Shown here: piece after piece, positions 22,794 to 35,432 of the stretch
Position numbering within the stretch: the first letter of the stretch is position 1
Layout: every line of letters starts with the position of its first letter
Assembly: GCA_977006965.1 (NCBI GenBank)
Contig: OZ345367.1
Span: 1,550,001 to 1,614,000 of the forward strand
DNA length: 64,000 nucleotides
Reading direction: 5' to 3'
Source: Phymatolithon calcareum
Taxonomy: Eukaryota; Rhodophyta; Florideophyceae; Hapalidiales
The notes under the pieces: generated by a model
What the model saw: only the letters and a program-made list of their open reading frames with translations
Told to the model about the DNA's origin: nothing
Database searches by the model: none
Translations under genes and position numbers: made by a program

Positions 22794-23588
22794 ATGGACA
22801 ACTCGCAAGGAACGCTGAAGGTCGAGAAACTCAATGAGTCCAATTTCCATGCTTGGAAACAGAAAATTCAGCTAGTACTATCATTCCGCGAACTTGATGA
22901 ACACATTGAGGACGATCCACCGGCACGGGACTCGGACGATTTCAATCTCTGGCGTCGAAGTGACAACAAGGCAAAGGCTATTATCGGACTTTCTCTTTCG
23001 GATGAACATCTCGAGCATGTTCAAGATGTGAATACGGCCAAGGAAATGTGGCAGTCGATTCTGAATATCTTTGAACGACATACACTACTGAACAAACTGG
23101 CCGCTCGCCGCAAGTTCTATACCGCCACAATGCTCGAGGACGAGAAAATACTTCCCTATACGAACCGTATTCGCCAGCTCGCATCCACCCTCAAGTCAAT
23201 GGGTGTTGATATCGACGACAAAGAAATGGCGATGGCTGTGCTTAACGGACTTCCGGAACGGTTCGATAGCTTAATCAGCGCACTCGATGCTCTTGGTAAC
23301 GAGGATGAGTCATTCTCGCTCGAGTTTGTGAAGAGCAGACTTTTGCAAGAGGAGCAGCGTATGTCTATGAGAGTCGAAGCATCAACCGTGAAAGCTGAGA
23401 CTGCCGCACTGTTCACCGCCAGACGCGATGGAGAACGTATTCGTGATCACTGCGACCATTGTCATCGATCTGGACATAAGAGCCTTAAGTGTTGGACCAA
23501 ATTCCCTCACCTTGCTCCATTGAGAAAGAACATTCGTCACTCGTCCAAAACAACACTTGGAAGCTGGTTCCGCGCAACTCCGACATGA
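22794..23588 (+). pseudogene. copia Gag, truncated by internal deletion
   Basis: The ATG at 22794 (MDNSQGTLKVEKLNESNFH) begins a copia-type Gag: the nucleocapsid precursor that coats the RNA and forms the particle. Native sequence runs about 240 residues to the zinc knuckle CDHCHRSGHKSLKC (CX2CX4HX4C). After HLAP near 23520 the sequence jumps to the linker before reverse transcriptase, out of frame, and ends in unrelated residues. The deletion removes protease and integrase, about 1.8 kb relative to copy 5. Confidence 0.85.
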
Positions 23589-25009
23589 ACGTGCTACCGT
23601 GCAAGTATGTCTTCAAGGTAAAGGATACAGGCCCAAAAGTCCGAATTGTGGCAAAAGGATTCCGACAGGTGCATGGGGTGGACTACGGTGAAACGTATGC
23701 CCCAGTCGTGAAATTCACCTCAATTCGTATCCTACTTGCAACAGTTGCTGTCCATGATCTGGAACTCCACCAAATGGATGTTGTGACCGCGTTCCTGCAT
23801 GGAGACCTTGACGACGACATATACATGGAAGTTCCGGCCGGATTTCGAGATCCCAACAGTCCCAACCTTGTTTGCAAGCTCTTGAAGGCACTATACGGCC
23901 TAAAGCAAGCTCCACGGCAATGGCATGCCAAGATCGACAAGTTCCTCATCGACGAGCTCGGCTTCTCAAGCAGTCCCAACGATCCTTGTCTGTACGTCCG
24001 GCACAAGTCAAACAGCATCATGATCATCGCCCTGTATGTGGATGACTTACTAATTGCTGGAAACGACACCTCTGCAATTTCCTGGATCAAGGGGGAGCTG
24101 AACAAGAGGTTCGAGATGAAGGACCTTGATGAAGCAAGTGTATGCCTTGGGCTTGAGATTCGCCGGGACCGTACTCTGCGGACCCTTCATCTTTCGCAGT
24201 CGGTCTTCGCTCAGTCTGTGTTGGAACGCTTCGGCATGGAGAACTCGAAACCGGCACCTACCCCAATGGAGTCAAGCAACAAGAACACCGCAATCGAGGA
24301 AGTGGATATCACTGAGTCCCTTGGAGACGAAGTTCCGTATCGTCCAGCTATCGGAAGCCTGATGTACTTGATGGTCGGCACTCGCCCAGACATCTCGGAC
24401 TCGGTCGGCAAGCTTTCTTCGTTTTGCGAGAAACCCTTAAAGCGTCTCTGGACGGGTGTTAAGCGCGTTCTTCGGTACATTGCAGGTACTCGACACTATG
24501 GGATTCTGTTCGGTGCAAGTGGGAGGTTGGTGCCAATCGGGTACACAGACGCGGATTGGGCAGGTTGTCGTGAGACAAGACGATCAACAAGTGGCTATGT
24601 GTTCCTTCTTGCAGGGGGAGCCGTAAGCTGGCGTTCGAAGAAACAAACTATCGTCGCCACGTCAACATGTGAAGCGGAGTACATCGCTTCCTGTGCCGCC
24701 GCCAAGGAAGCTGTTTGGCTGTCAAGACTTATCGCAGATATCCAAGGTCTCCAGAAGCCCACAGTCATGACTTTGTATACCGATAGTCAGAGTGCCATCT
24801 CAACCGGGAAGAACTCTGCCATCAGTCAACGCAACAAGCATATTGACATCCAATATCACTACGTTCGTGATGTTGTTGCTACAGGCAAGATTTCGATCAA
24901 GTACTGCAATACCGAGTCCATGGTTGCTGATGCACTAACCAAGCCACTCGATCGAGTCAAGACAGCCAAGTTCGCTCAAGAGATGGGAGTATGCAAGCAA
25001 ATGGCGTAG
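23521..25009 (+). pseudogene. copia RT/RNase H, intact domain without its N-terminal partners
   Basis: After the deletion joint the frame reads IEKEHSSLVQNNTWKLVP and stays open to the TAG ending at 25009. Reverse transcriptase carries ALYVDDLLIAG, and RNase H carries ADWAGCRETRR, AEYIASC, TDSQSAIST and HIDIQYHYVRD. No internal stop. The enzyme domain looks intact, but it lacks a start and sits in a frame different from gag, so it should not be made as a normal polyprotein. Confidence 0.88.
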
Positions 25010-25030
25010 TGTGCCTCGATCAAGGAGGAG

Positions 25031-25474
25031 TGTTGGAAGTGTGATTGCTTGGAGCTCTAGTCGCAAACACACTTCAATATCAAGGTATGATCCCGTTACA
25101 CGTGTACACGTGTCAAGTCGAAAGTCAAAGTGTCTCAGAACTTTGAATCAAGAAGATTGGCAGTGACACGTGTCAGAGTATGATAAGAGTATGATAATCA
25201 TACTCCCCTGACTCAGTAGATAATTTTTGATTTTTTCATGTGACACGTGTCATATGATATTATGACAAATTTGTTTAGGGTTAGTGTGTCTCCGTCGTCA
25301 ATTAGGGTTTTGATCAAGTCTAGTCGAGTTCTCAGGTCTATATATGCTCGACCTGAGATCCACCAAGTGAATAAACCAAGGAACTCATTCTCACCTTTCT
25401 CAACTTTTCCACGACCAATCTTCTCCAACCAAACCATTTCAGTCTCCTCATCACCACCCTAACCTTTTCCTTCA
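25031..25474 (+). repeat. family A LTR (444 bp)
   Basis: Same length as the 21768 LTR and nearly identical by eye. Preceded by the purine tract AAGGAGGAG. Followed directly by copy 4 protease sequence at 25475. Confidence 0.9.
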
Positions 25475-25492
25475 TCGGAACCTGTTCGTGTC

Positions 25493-28092
25493 ATGTCTGA
25501 TTCCGTCTTTGTATGCTTGATGGCGAAGGTGCGCAATTCCGACATTTCCGAGAAGTCCAAGTCCTGGATCATTGACTCTGGAAGCACATCCCACATGACG
25601 TTTGACCGCTCACTCTTCTGCACGTACACCGAACTGTCGTCTACTGTTGAAATGGGAACGAAAGCTAAGGCCACAATCGCTGGAAAGGGTGATGCCATTA
25701 TTTCGATCAATGTGAATGGAAAACCGTCGAAATGCAAACTCAGGGATGTTATGCACATACCGGACTTTGGATACTCTTTACTATCGGTATCCAAAATGGA
25801 TGAGTATGGATATGGGATTACGTTCAAGAACAGTCGTTGCTATGTTAAAGCTCATGATGACACGGTTGCTACAGGAACACTTCGCAAGAGTCTCTACTCA
25901 CTCGATCTTGCAGATGGCAATAAAGTTACCGAAGTTTCTTGTCTTGCTAGCCTCCAGCTTTGGCATGAACGTCTCGCTCATGTCCATCCCTCTGGTATCT
26001 CTGATATGGTAGGTCATGGGGTGGTCAAGGGTGTGAACCTAGCTCCCAATCCAATCTCAGAACATCCATGCAAGGGCTGTCTTGCCGGAAAAGGTCATCG
26101 CGCTCCTATCCCAAAGTCTAGTACTACTCGTTCTGAAGCTGTCCTCAACCTCGTACATTCCGACGTCTTAGGTCCTATCGACATTCCATCACTTGGAGGC
26201 TCTCGATACTTCATCACATTCATCGATGATCACTCCAAATGGACCACGGTATACACCATGCGACGGAAGTCTGAGAGCTTTGAGTGTTTTCGAGAGTTCC
26301 ACAAGTATGCTGAAACCCATACTGGGAGAAAGCTTAAGCATTTGAACGTTCAGGACTTCTCGACTGCACCAATGCTCAAGGCTATTACGACCGATAACGG
26401 AGGCGAGTACCATTCCAACGAGTTCAAGGAATATTTGGCACAACACGGTATACATCAGCAACTCATAGTAGCATATACTCCACAACAGAATGGGGTGGCT
26501 GAGCGCATGAACCGCACACTTCTCAACTTGGTGCGCTCGATGCTTCATCACAGAGGCATCGAGAAGAAGTTCTGGGCTGAAGCACCTACTGCTGTGTATG
26601 TTCGCAATCGAGTTACGTCACAAGGACTTCCTTCGAACACGACCCCCCATCACATATGGATGGGTGCCGCTCCAGACTTGGGACACTTACGTGTATTTGG
26701 CATAAAGTGTTGGTACGTGATTCCGAAAAAGAAGGTTAAGAAACTCGACTCTCGAACTCGTGAAGCCATTATGCTGGGATATGCGACTTCGTCCAAAGGA
26801 TATAAGCTGTGGGATCTAAGCTCCAAGAAGGTGATTGTGTCAAGGGATGTGACGTTCGACGAATCGGATTGCGGATTAGGTGATGCTGAAACGGATGCAT
26901 CCATTGAAACTCCAGACAACGCAGACGTCAAAGTATGTGAGGATACGGTTGAAGGTCATGACATTTCGGAGGAAAACAACAAGAACCTCGATGTGACTAA
27001 CGAAGAAGGGCAGCAGGCGGACGATGCAGAAGAACCAACAACAATGATCGCCAAACCCATTCTGCGCAGGTCAGCTCGGGTCTCAAAACCACCCACTGAC
27101 TTCTGGAGAGCTCCCCCGCACACTGCAATGCTTGCCTTCGAATCTGTCAATCTTGCATCGGAATCCGCTTTATCTTCTCATGAACTACCTCAAACCTTTA
27201 AGGAAGCGACTTCAAATCATAATGTCGACTTCTGGTCAAAGGCCAAAGAGAAAGAATATTCTTCACTCGTCCATAACAATACCTGGAAACTGGTTCCGCG
27301 CAACTCCGACATGAACGTGCTACCGTCCAAGTATGTCTTCAAGGTCAAGGATACAGGCCCAAAAGTTCGAATTGTGGCAAAAGGATTCCGACAGGTGCAT
27401 GGGATGGACTACGGTGAAACGTATGCCCCAGTCGTGAAATTCACCTCGATTCGTATCCTACTTGCAACAGTTGCTGTCCATGATCTAAAACTCCACCAAA
27501 TGGATGTTGTGACAGCGTTCCTGCATGGAGACCTTGACGAAGACATCTACATGGAAGTTCCGGCCGGATCTCGAGATCCCAAGCGTCCCAACCTCGTTAG
27601 CAAGCTCTTGAAGGCACTATACGGCCTGAAACAAGGGATTGGGCAGGATGTCGTGAGACAAGGAGATCAAGAAGTGGGTATGTGTTCCTTCTTGCAGGGG
27701 GAGCCATAAGCTGGCGTTCGAAGAAACAAACTATCGTCGCCACGTCAACATGTGAAGCGGAGTACATCGCTTCGTGTGCCGCCGCCAAGGAAGCTATTTG
27801 GCTGTCAAGACTTATCGCAGATATCCAAGGTCTCCAGAAGCCTACTCTCATGACTTTGTATACCGACAGTCAGAGTGCAATCGCAACCGCGAGGAACGCT
27901 GCCATCACTCAACGCAACAAGCATATTGACATCCAATATCACTACGTTCGTGATGTTGTTGTAACAGGAAAGATCTCGATTAAGTACTGCAACACTGAGT
28001 CCATGGTTGCTGATGCACTAACCAAGTCACTAGATCGAATCAAGACAGCCAAGTTCGCTCAAGAGATGGGAGTATGCAAGCAAATGACGTAG
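25493..28092 (+). pseudogene. copia Pol with RT palm deleted
   Basis: The open frame 25493-27709 covers protease (SWIIDSGSTSHM), the integrase zinc finger (WHERLAHVH, CKGC), the DD35E core (SDVLGPID, TTDNGGEY, NGVAERMNR) and the start of reverse transcriptase. After LYGLKQ (27637) it jumps to WAGC of RNase H, skipping about 640 bp relative to copy 5 (joint ACAAG/GGATTGGGC) and shifting frame. RNase H then runs open in another frame to the stop at 28090-28092 (AEYIASCAAAKEAIW, HIDIQYHYVRDVV). The palm with its YVDD is gone, so there is no polymerase. Confidence 0.88.
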
Positions 28093-28113
28093 TGTTGCTC
28101 GATCAAGGGGGAG

Positions 28114-28558
28114 TGTTGGAAGTGTGATTGGTTGGAGCTCTAGTCGCAAACACACATCAATATCAAGGTATGATCTCGGTACTCGTGTACACGTGTCAAG
28201 TCGAAAGTCAAAGTGTCTCAGAACTTTGAAACAAGAAGATAGGCAGTGACACGTGTCAAAGTATGATAAGAGTATGATAATCATACTCCCCCCCACTCAG
28301 TAGATGATTCTTCATTTTTTATGTTACACGTGTCATATGATATTAGGACAAATTTGTTTAGGGTTAGAGTGTCTCCGTCGTCAATTAGGGTTTTTTGATC
28401 AAGTTGATTGAGTTCTCAGGCCTATATAGTCTTGACCTGAGGCCCGCCAAGTCAATGAACCAAGGAACTCATTCTCACCTATCTCAGCTTCTACTTAACC
28501 ATTTTCCTTCAACCAAACTTTTTCTTTCTCCTCATCAATAGCCGAAGCTTCTCCAACA
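28114..28558 (+). repeat. family A 3' LTR (445 bp)
   Basis: TGTTGGAAGTGTGATTGG ... CTTCTCCAACA, with the purine tract AAGGGGGAG just before. It abuts minus-strand copia sequence at 28559. Confidence 0.9.
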
Positions 28559-29562
28559 GGGTCGAGGACGGCTTTAGAACGAGTACTACTGGACTTTGGA
28601 ATAGGAGCGCGATGACCTTTGCCGGCAAGACAGCCACTACATAGATGTTTTGAAATTGGACTGGGAGCTCTGTTTACACTTTTGACTACCCCATGACGTA
28701 CCATATCAGAGATACCAGATGGGTGGACATGAGCGAGACGTTCATGCCAAAGTTGAAGGCTAGCAAGACAGGAAACTTCGTTAACTTTATTGTCATCTGC
28801 AAGATCGAGTGAGTAGAGATTCTTGCGAAGTGTACCTGTAGCAATTGTATCATCATGAGCTTTAACATAGCAGCGTCTGTTCTTGAACGTGATTCCATAT
28901 CCATACTCATCCATTTTAGATACCGATAGTAAAAAGTATCCAAAGTCTGGAATGTGCATGACATCCTTCAGTTTGCATTTGGACGGCTTCCCATTGACAT
29001 TGATTGTGATGATAGCATCACCTTTTCCTGCGACTGTGGCCTGAGCTTTCGTTCCCATCTCTACAGTTGACGTCATTTCGGTGTAGGGGCAGAAAATTGA
29101 ACGGTCAAATGTCATATGCGATGTACTTCCAGAGTCGATGATCCATGACTTTGACTTTTCGGGAATGTCGGCACTGCGCACATTGGCCATCAGACATACA
29201 AAGTCGGAATCGGACATCACGCGAATGGGTTTCGATTCATCGGTCAGAAATGCAGATGGTTTGGTCTGCTGTTCATTTCGACGTTTGTATCCGTCTGGAG
29301 CAAGATGCGGGAACTTGGTCCAGCACTTAACGCTCTTATGTTCGGATCGGTGACAATGGTCGCAGAAGTTACGAATGCGTTCTCCATCGCGTCTGGCTGT
29401 GAACAGTGCCGCAGTCTCAGCTTTCACGGTTGACGCTTCGACTCTCATAGACATGCGTTGCTCTTCTTGCAAAAGTCTACTCTTTACGAATTCAAGAGAG
29501 AATGACTCATGTTCATGGCCGAGAGCATCGAGTGCACTGATTAAGCTATCGAAGCGTTCCGG
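28559..29562 (-). pseudogene. copia family A copy 6, gag/protease/integrase fragment
   Basis: Minus-strand fragment between two plus-strand LTRs. The frame reads from late gag (EEQRMSMRVEAS) through the zinc knuckle CDHCHRSEHKSVKC and protease SWIIDSGSTSHM to the integrase zinc finger (WHERLAHVH, CSGC). It is then cut at VLD by the LTR of copy 4. On the gag side it is cut by the LTR of copy 5 (candidate TSD TCCGG, 29558-29562). No stop inside the retained part. Confidence 0.85.
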
Positions 29563-30006
29563 TGTTGGAACTGTGATTTATTGGAGCTCTAGTCGCAAAC
29601 ACACTTCAATATCAAGGTATGATCTCGGTACTCGTGTACACGTGTCAAGTCGAAAGTCAAAGTGTCTCAGAACTTTGAATCAAGAAGATTGGCAGTGACA
29701 TGTGTCAAAGTATGATAAGAGTATGATAATCATACCCCCCCCACTCAGTAGATGAGTCTTCATTTTTTATGTTACACGTGTCATATGATATTATGACAAA
29801 TTTGTTTAGGGTTAGAGTGTCTCCGTCGTCAATTAGGGTTTTTTGATCAAGTTGATTGAGTTCTCAGGCCTATATAGTCTTGACGTGAGGTCCGCCAAGT
29901 CAATAAACCAAGGAACTCATTCTCACCTATCTCAGTTTCTACTCAACCATTTTCCTTCAACCAAGCTTTTTCTTTCTCCTCATCACTTAACTGACCTTCT
30001 CCAACA
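29563..30006 (+). repeat. family A 5' LTR (444 bp)
   Basis: TGTTGGAACTGTGATTTATTGG ... TTCTCCAACA. It differs slightly from the consensus at its 5' end. Confidence 0.9.
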
Positions 30007-30020
30007 GGTTATGCACCCAG
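30007..30020 (+). promoter_or_regulatory. primer-binding site, two mismatches
   Basis: GGTTATGCACCCAG directly after the LTR. Compared with the other copies, GG is changed to CA in the centre. Confidence 0.6.
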
Positions 30021-30515
30021 TCAACGCACCTCAACCACCGCGTTTCATCATCATCGTCATCATCTCCGGGGTTCTCCTTCACCCCCGATCTGTCTCTGTC
30101 TGATCTTCCTGCTTGCGCATCCTTGTCAAGAATCGTTGATTCTTGCTCGGTCCGCTTCAGGGGTTCATTAAGCGTCTTGCAGTGCGCGTTGCCGGCTGCA
30201 GGTTCAGGTGTACCAAAACACAACAAGGGTTTTCCTGTTGCGTATCTTTGTTAAAAATCTTTGATTCTTACTAGGCCTGTCTCAGGATACCACAAAACGT
30301 CTTGCAGTGCGTGTTGCCGACTGCAGGTTCAGGTGTACCAAAACGCCACAAGAGGTACACGGCCATTGAGCCATCCCCCGATCAAGGTCCGGGTCACATT
30401 GACTCGAAGGAATTTCTTATACGGGACAGATTGCATTGATAGTTAACTTCGGTTGACTCGCAGTGGACTCCCCGAACGGATTCTCGACAAGAATAGAAGA
30501 CCCACACTCCCCAAA

Positions 30516-31334
30516 ATGGACAACTCGCAAGGAACACTGAAGGTCGAGAAACTCAACGAGACCAATTTCCACGCTTGGAAACAGAAAATTCAGCTAGTAC
30601 TATCATTCCGCGAACTTGATGAACACATTGAGGACGATCCACCAGCACGGGACTTGGACGATTTCACTCCCTGGCGTCGTAATGACAACAAGGCAAAGGC
30701 CATTATCGGAATTTCTCTCTCGGATGAACATCTCGAGCATGTGCAAGATGTGAATACGGCCAAGGAAATGTGGCAGTCGATTCTGAATATCTTTGAACGA
30801 CATACACTACTGAACAAACTGGCCGCTCGCCGCAAGTTCTATACCGCCACAATGCTCGAGGACGAGAAAATACTTTCTTATACGAACCGTATTCGCCAGC
30901 TCGCATCCACTCTGAAGTCAATGGGTGTCGATATCGACGACAAAGAAATGGCGATGGCTGTGCTTAACGAACTTCCGGAACGGTACGATAGCTTAATCAG
31001 TGCACTCGATGCTCTTGGCAACGAGGATGAGTCATTCTCGCTCGAGTTTGTGAAGAGCAGACTTTTGCAAGAGGAGCAGCGTATGTCGATGAGAGTCGAA
31101 GCATCAACCGTGAAAGCTGAGACTGCAGCACTGTTCACCGCCAGACGTGATGGAGAACGCATTCGTGGTCACTGCGACCATTGTCATCGATTCGGACATA
31201 AGAGCGTTAAGTGTTGGACCAAATTCCCTCACTTTGCTCCGGAAGGAACCAAACGTCGGAATGAAAAACAAACAAAACCATCGGCAAGTCGGAACCTGTT
31301 CGTGTCATGTCTGATTCCGACTTTGTATGCTTGA
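30516..31334 (+). pseudogene. copia Gag, frameshifted before protease
   Basis: The ATG at 30516 (MDNSQGTLKVEKLNETNFH) begins Gag, which is intact through the zinc knuckle CDHCHRFGHKSVKC. After KQTKPSA a small deletion near 31286 shifts the frame, and the protein ends in unrelated residues at 31334. Protease therefore lies in a different frame. Confidence 0.85.
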
Positions 31335-34300
31335 TGGCCAAGGTGCGCAATTCCGACATTTCCGAGAAGTCCAAGTCCTGGATCATTGACTCTGGAAGCA
31401 CATCCCACATGACGTTTGACCGCTCACTCTTCTGCACGTACACCGAACTGTCGTCTACTGTTGAAATGGGAACGAAAGCTAAGGCCACAATCGCTGGAAA
31501 GGGTGATGCCATTATTTCGATCAATGTGAATGGAAAACCGTCGAAATGCAAACTCAGGGATGTTATGCACATACCGGACTTTGGATACTCTTTACTATCG
31601 GTATCCAAAATGGATGAGTATGGATATGGGATTACGTTCAAGAACAGTCGTTGCTATGTTAAAGCTCATGATGACACGGTTGCTACAGGAACACTTCGCA
31701 AGAGTCTCTACTCACTCGATCTTGCAGATGGCAATAAAGTTACCGAAGTTTCTTGTCTTGCTAGCCTCCAGCTTTGGCATGAACGTCTCGCTCATGTCCA
31801 TCCCTCTGGTATCTCTGATATGGTAGGTCATGGGGTGGTCAAGGGTGTGAACCTAGCTCCCAATCCAATCTCAGAACATCCATGCAAGGGCTGTCTTGCC
31901 GGAAAAGGTCATCGCGCTCCTATCCCAAAGTCTAGTACTACTCGTTCTGAAGCTGTCCTCAACCTCGTACATTCCGACGTCTTAGGTCCTATCGACATTC
32001 CATCACTTGGAGGCTCTCGATACTTCATCACATTCATCGATGATCACTCCAAATGGACCACGGTATACACCATGCGACGGAAGTCGGAGAGCTTTGAGTG
32101 TTTTCGAAAGTTCCACAAGTATGCTGAAACCCATACTGGGAGAAAGCTTAAGCATTTGAACGTTCAGGACTTCTCGACTGCACCAATGCTCAAGGCTATT
32201 AGGACCGATAACGGAGGCGAGTACCTTTCCAACGAGTTCAAGGAATATTTGGCACAACACGGCATACATCAGCAACTCATAGTAGCATATACTCCACAAC
32301 GGAATGGGGTGGCTGAGCGCATGAACCGCACACTTCTCAACTTGGTGCGCTCGATGCTTCATCACAGAGGCATCGAGAAGAAGTTCTGGGCTGAAGCACT
32401 TGCTACTGCTGTGTATGTTCGCAATCGAGTTACGTCACGAGGACTTCCTTCGAACACGACCCCCATCACATATGGATGGGTGCCGCTCCAGACTTGGGAC
32501 ACTTACGTGTACTTGGCATAAAGTGTTGGTACGTGATTTCGAAAAAGAAGGTTAAGAAACTCGACTCTCGAACTCGTGAAGCCATTATGCTGGGATATGC
32601 GACTTCGTCCAAAGGATATAAGCTGTGGGATCTAAGCTCCAAGAAGGTGATTGTGTCAAGGGATGTGACGTTCGACGAATCGGATTGCGGATTAGGTGAG
32701 GCTGAAACGGATGTATCCACTAACATTCCAGACGACGGAGTCGTCCAAGCATGCGAGGATACGGTTGAAGCAAAGGACACTTCGGAGGAAAACAACAAGA
32801 ACCTCGACGTGACTAACGAAGAAGGGCAGCAGGCGGACGATGCAGAACAACAACCACCGGCATCTGAAGTTACTACACCGATGATCGCCAAACCCATTCT
32901 GCGCAGGTCAGCTCGGGTCTCAAAACCATCCACTGACTTCTGGAAAGCTCCCCCGCACACTGCAATGCTTGCCTTCGAATCTGTCAATCTCGCATCGGAA
33001 TCCGCTTTGTCTTCTTATGAAAAACCTCAGACCTTTAAGGAAGGGACTTCAAATCATAATGTCGACTTCTGGTCAAAGGCCATAGAGAAAGAACATTCGT
33101 CACTCGTCCATAACAATACCTGGAAACTTGTTCCGCGCAACTCTGACATGAACGTGCTACCGTGCAAGTATGTCTTCAAGGTCAAGGATACAGGCCCAAA
33201 AGTCCGAATTGTGGCAAAAGGGTTCCGACATGTGCATGGGGTGGACTACGGTGAAACGTATGCCCCAGTCGTGAAATTCACCTCAATTCGTATCCTACTT
33301 GCAACAGTTGCTGTCCATGATCTGGAACTCCACCAAATGGATGTTGTGACAGCGTTCCTGCATGGTGACCTTGACGAAGACATCTACATGGAAGTTCCGG
33401 CCGGATCTCGAGATCCCAAGCGTTCCAACCTTGTTTGCAAGCTCTTGAAGGCACTATACGGCCTGAAACAAGCTCCGCGGCAGTGGCATGCAAAGATCGA
33501 CAAGTTCCTCATCTACGAGCTCGGCTTCTCAAGTAGTCCGAATGATCCTTGTCTGTACATCCGGCACAAGTCAAACAGCATCATGATCATCGCCCTGTAT
33601 GTGGATGACTTACTGATTGCTGGAAACGACACCTCTGCCATTTCGCGGATCAAGGGGGAGCTGAACAAGCGATTCGAGATGAAGGACCTTGATGAAGCAA
33701 GTGTATGCCTTGGGCTTGAGATTCGCCTGAACCGAACTCTTCGGACCCTTCATCTTTCGCAGTCGGTCTACGCTCAGTCGGTCTTGGAACGCTTCGGCAT
33801 GGAGAACTCGAAACCTGCACCTACCTTAATGGAGTCAAGCAACAAGAACACCGCAATCGAGGAAGTAGATATCACCGAATCTCTTGGAGACTAAGTTCCG
33901 TATCGTCCAGCTATCGGAAGCCTGATGTACTTGATGGTCGGCACTCGCCCAGACATCTCGGACTCGGTCGGCAAGCTTTCTTCGTTTTGCGAGAAACCCT
34001 TAAAGCGTCACTGGATGGGTGTTAAGCACGTTCTTCGGTACATTGCAGGTACTCGAGACTATGGAATTCTGTTCGGTGCAAGTGGGAGGTTGGTGCCTAT
34101 CGGGTACACAGACGCGGATTGGGCAGGATGTCGTGAGACAAGGCGATCAGCAAGTGGCTATGTGTTCCTTCTTGAAGGGGGAGCCATAAGCTGGCGTTCG
34201 AAGAAACAAACTATCGTCGCCACATCAACATGTGAAGCGGAGTACATCGCTTCCTGTGCCGCCCCGAGGGAAGCTGTTTGGCTGTCAAGACTTATCGCAG

Positions 34301-34623
34301 ATATCCAAGGTCTCCAGAAGCCCACTCTCATGACTTTGTATACCGACAGTCAGAGTGCAATCGCAACCGCGAGGAACGCTACCATCACTCAACGCAACAA
34401 GCATATTGACATCCAATATCACTGCGTTCGTGATGCTGTTGTAACAGGAAAGATCTCGATTAAGTACTGCAATACTGAGTCCATGGTTGCTCATGCACTA
34501 ACCAAGTCACTCGATCGAATCAAGACAGCCAAGTTCGCTCAAGAGATGGGCGTATGCAAGCAAGTGGCGCAGTGTGCCTCCATCAAGGGGGAGTGGTGGA
34601 AGTGTGATTGCTTGGAGCTCTAG
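31290..34623 (+). pseudogene. copia Pol with frameshift and two stop changes
   Basis: Protease (SWIIDSGSTSHM) and the DD35E integrase are open from 31307 to about 32460. There a run of C residues is one base short relative to other copies, which shifts the frame. The linker and reverse transcriptase are open from 32476 (ALYVDDLLIAG) to TAA at 33892-33894, where a Glu codon became a stop (ESLGD/EVPYRP). RNase H follows in the same frame (CEAEYIASC, HIDIQYHCVRDAV). The normal stop after KQVA is lost, so the frame runs into the LTR and ends at 34623. All catalytic motifs are present. Three small lesions disable it. Confidence 0.88.
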
Positions 34624-34984
34624 TCCCAAACACACTTCAATATCAAGGTATGATCCCGTTACACGTGTACACGTGTCAAGTCGAAAGTCAAAGTGTCTCA
34701 GAACTTTGAATCAAGAAGATTGGCAGTGACACGTGTCAGAGTATGATAAGAGTATGATAATCATACCCCCCTCACTCAGTCGATGAGTCTTCATTTTTTC
34801 ATGTTACACATGTCATATGATATTATGACAAATTTGTTTAGGGTTAGAGTGCTTCCCTCGTCAACTAGGGTTTTTTGATCAAGTTGATTGAGTTCTGAGG
34901 TCTATATAATCCTGACTTGAGGTCCGCCAAGTCAATAAACCAAGGAACTCATTCTCACCTATCTCAGCTTCTACTCAACCATTT
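34594..34984 (+). repeat. family A 3' LTR, truncated
   Basis: Begins TGGTGGAAGTG (TGTTGG mutated) after AAGGGGGAG and follows the consensus to CTACTCAACCATTT. It then stops about 50 bp short of the normal end, next to the minus-strand LTR at 34993. Confidence 0.85.
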
Positions 34985-34992
34985 CACATTAT

Positions 34993-35432
34993 TGTTGGAG
35001 GTTATGGATAAGATGAGGTGAAGGAAAATCTTTGGTTGGAAAGAATTGGTTGAGGAGAAGTTGGGTTGTCAGTGAATGAGTTCCTTAGTATATTCACTTG
35101 GCGGACCTCAGGTCAAGACTATATAGACCTGAGAACACAACCAGACTTGAACAAAACCCTAACTGACGACGGAGAAACACTAACCCTAAACAAATTTGTC
35201 ATACTATCATATGACACGTGTAACATAAAAAATCAAGAATCATCTACTGAAGGAGGGGAGTATGATTATCATACTCTTATCATAGTTTGACACGTGTCTC
35301 TGCCAATCTCCTTCATTCAAACTTCTGAGACACTTTGAGTTTCGACTTGACACGTGTACACGTGTACCGAGATCATACCTTGATATTGAAGTGTGTTTGC
35401 GACTAGAGCTCCAAGGAATCACACTTCCAACA
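34993..35432 (-). repeat. family A 3' LTR (440 bp)
   Basis: Minus-strand ends TGTTGGAAGTG ... CATAACCTCCAACA. It pairs in length with the inverted LTR at 39799-40238. Confidence 0.9.

Larger units (their letters stand above)
21768..25474 (+). mobile_element. copia family A copy 3, internally deleted
   Basis: Plus-strand element with two 444-bp LTRs, a primer-binding site, a leader, gag, and reverse transcriptase/RNase H. Protease and integrase are deleted. The 5-bp flanks do not match (GTTGG on the left, TCGGA on the right). The left flank is copy 2 pol and the right flank is the interior of copy 4. This is the signature of recombination between two inserted elements rather than a single insertion. 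Confidence 0.85.
25475..28558 (+). mobile_element. copia family A copy 4, 5' truncated
   Basis: Starts inside pol just upstream of protease and runs to a complete 3' LTR (28114-28558). Gag, leader and 5' LTR are replaced by the right LTR of copy 3. An internal deletion removes most of reverse transcriptase. Confidence 0.85.
29563..34984 (+). mobile_element. copia family A copy 5, nearly complete
   Basis: Plus-strand element with 5' LTR (29563-30006), primer-binding site, leader, gag, all pol domains and a 3' LTR that starts at 34594 and breaks off near 34984. It sits inside minus-strand copy 6 on its left. On its right an 8-bp stretch of unknown origin separates it from the minus-strand LTR of copy 7. 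Confidence 0.88.
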
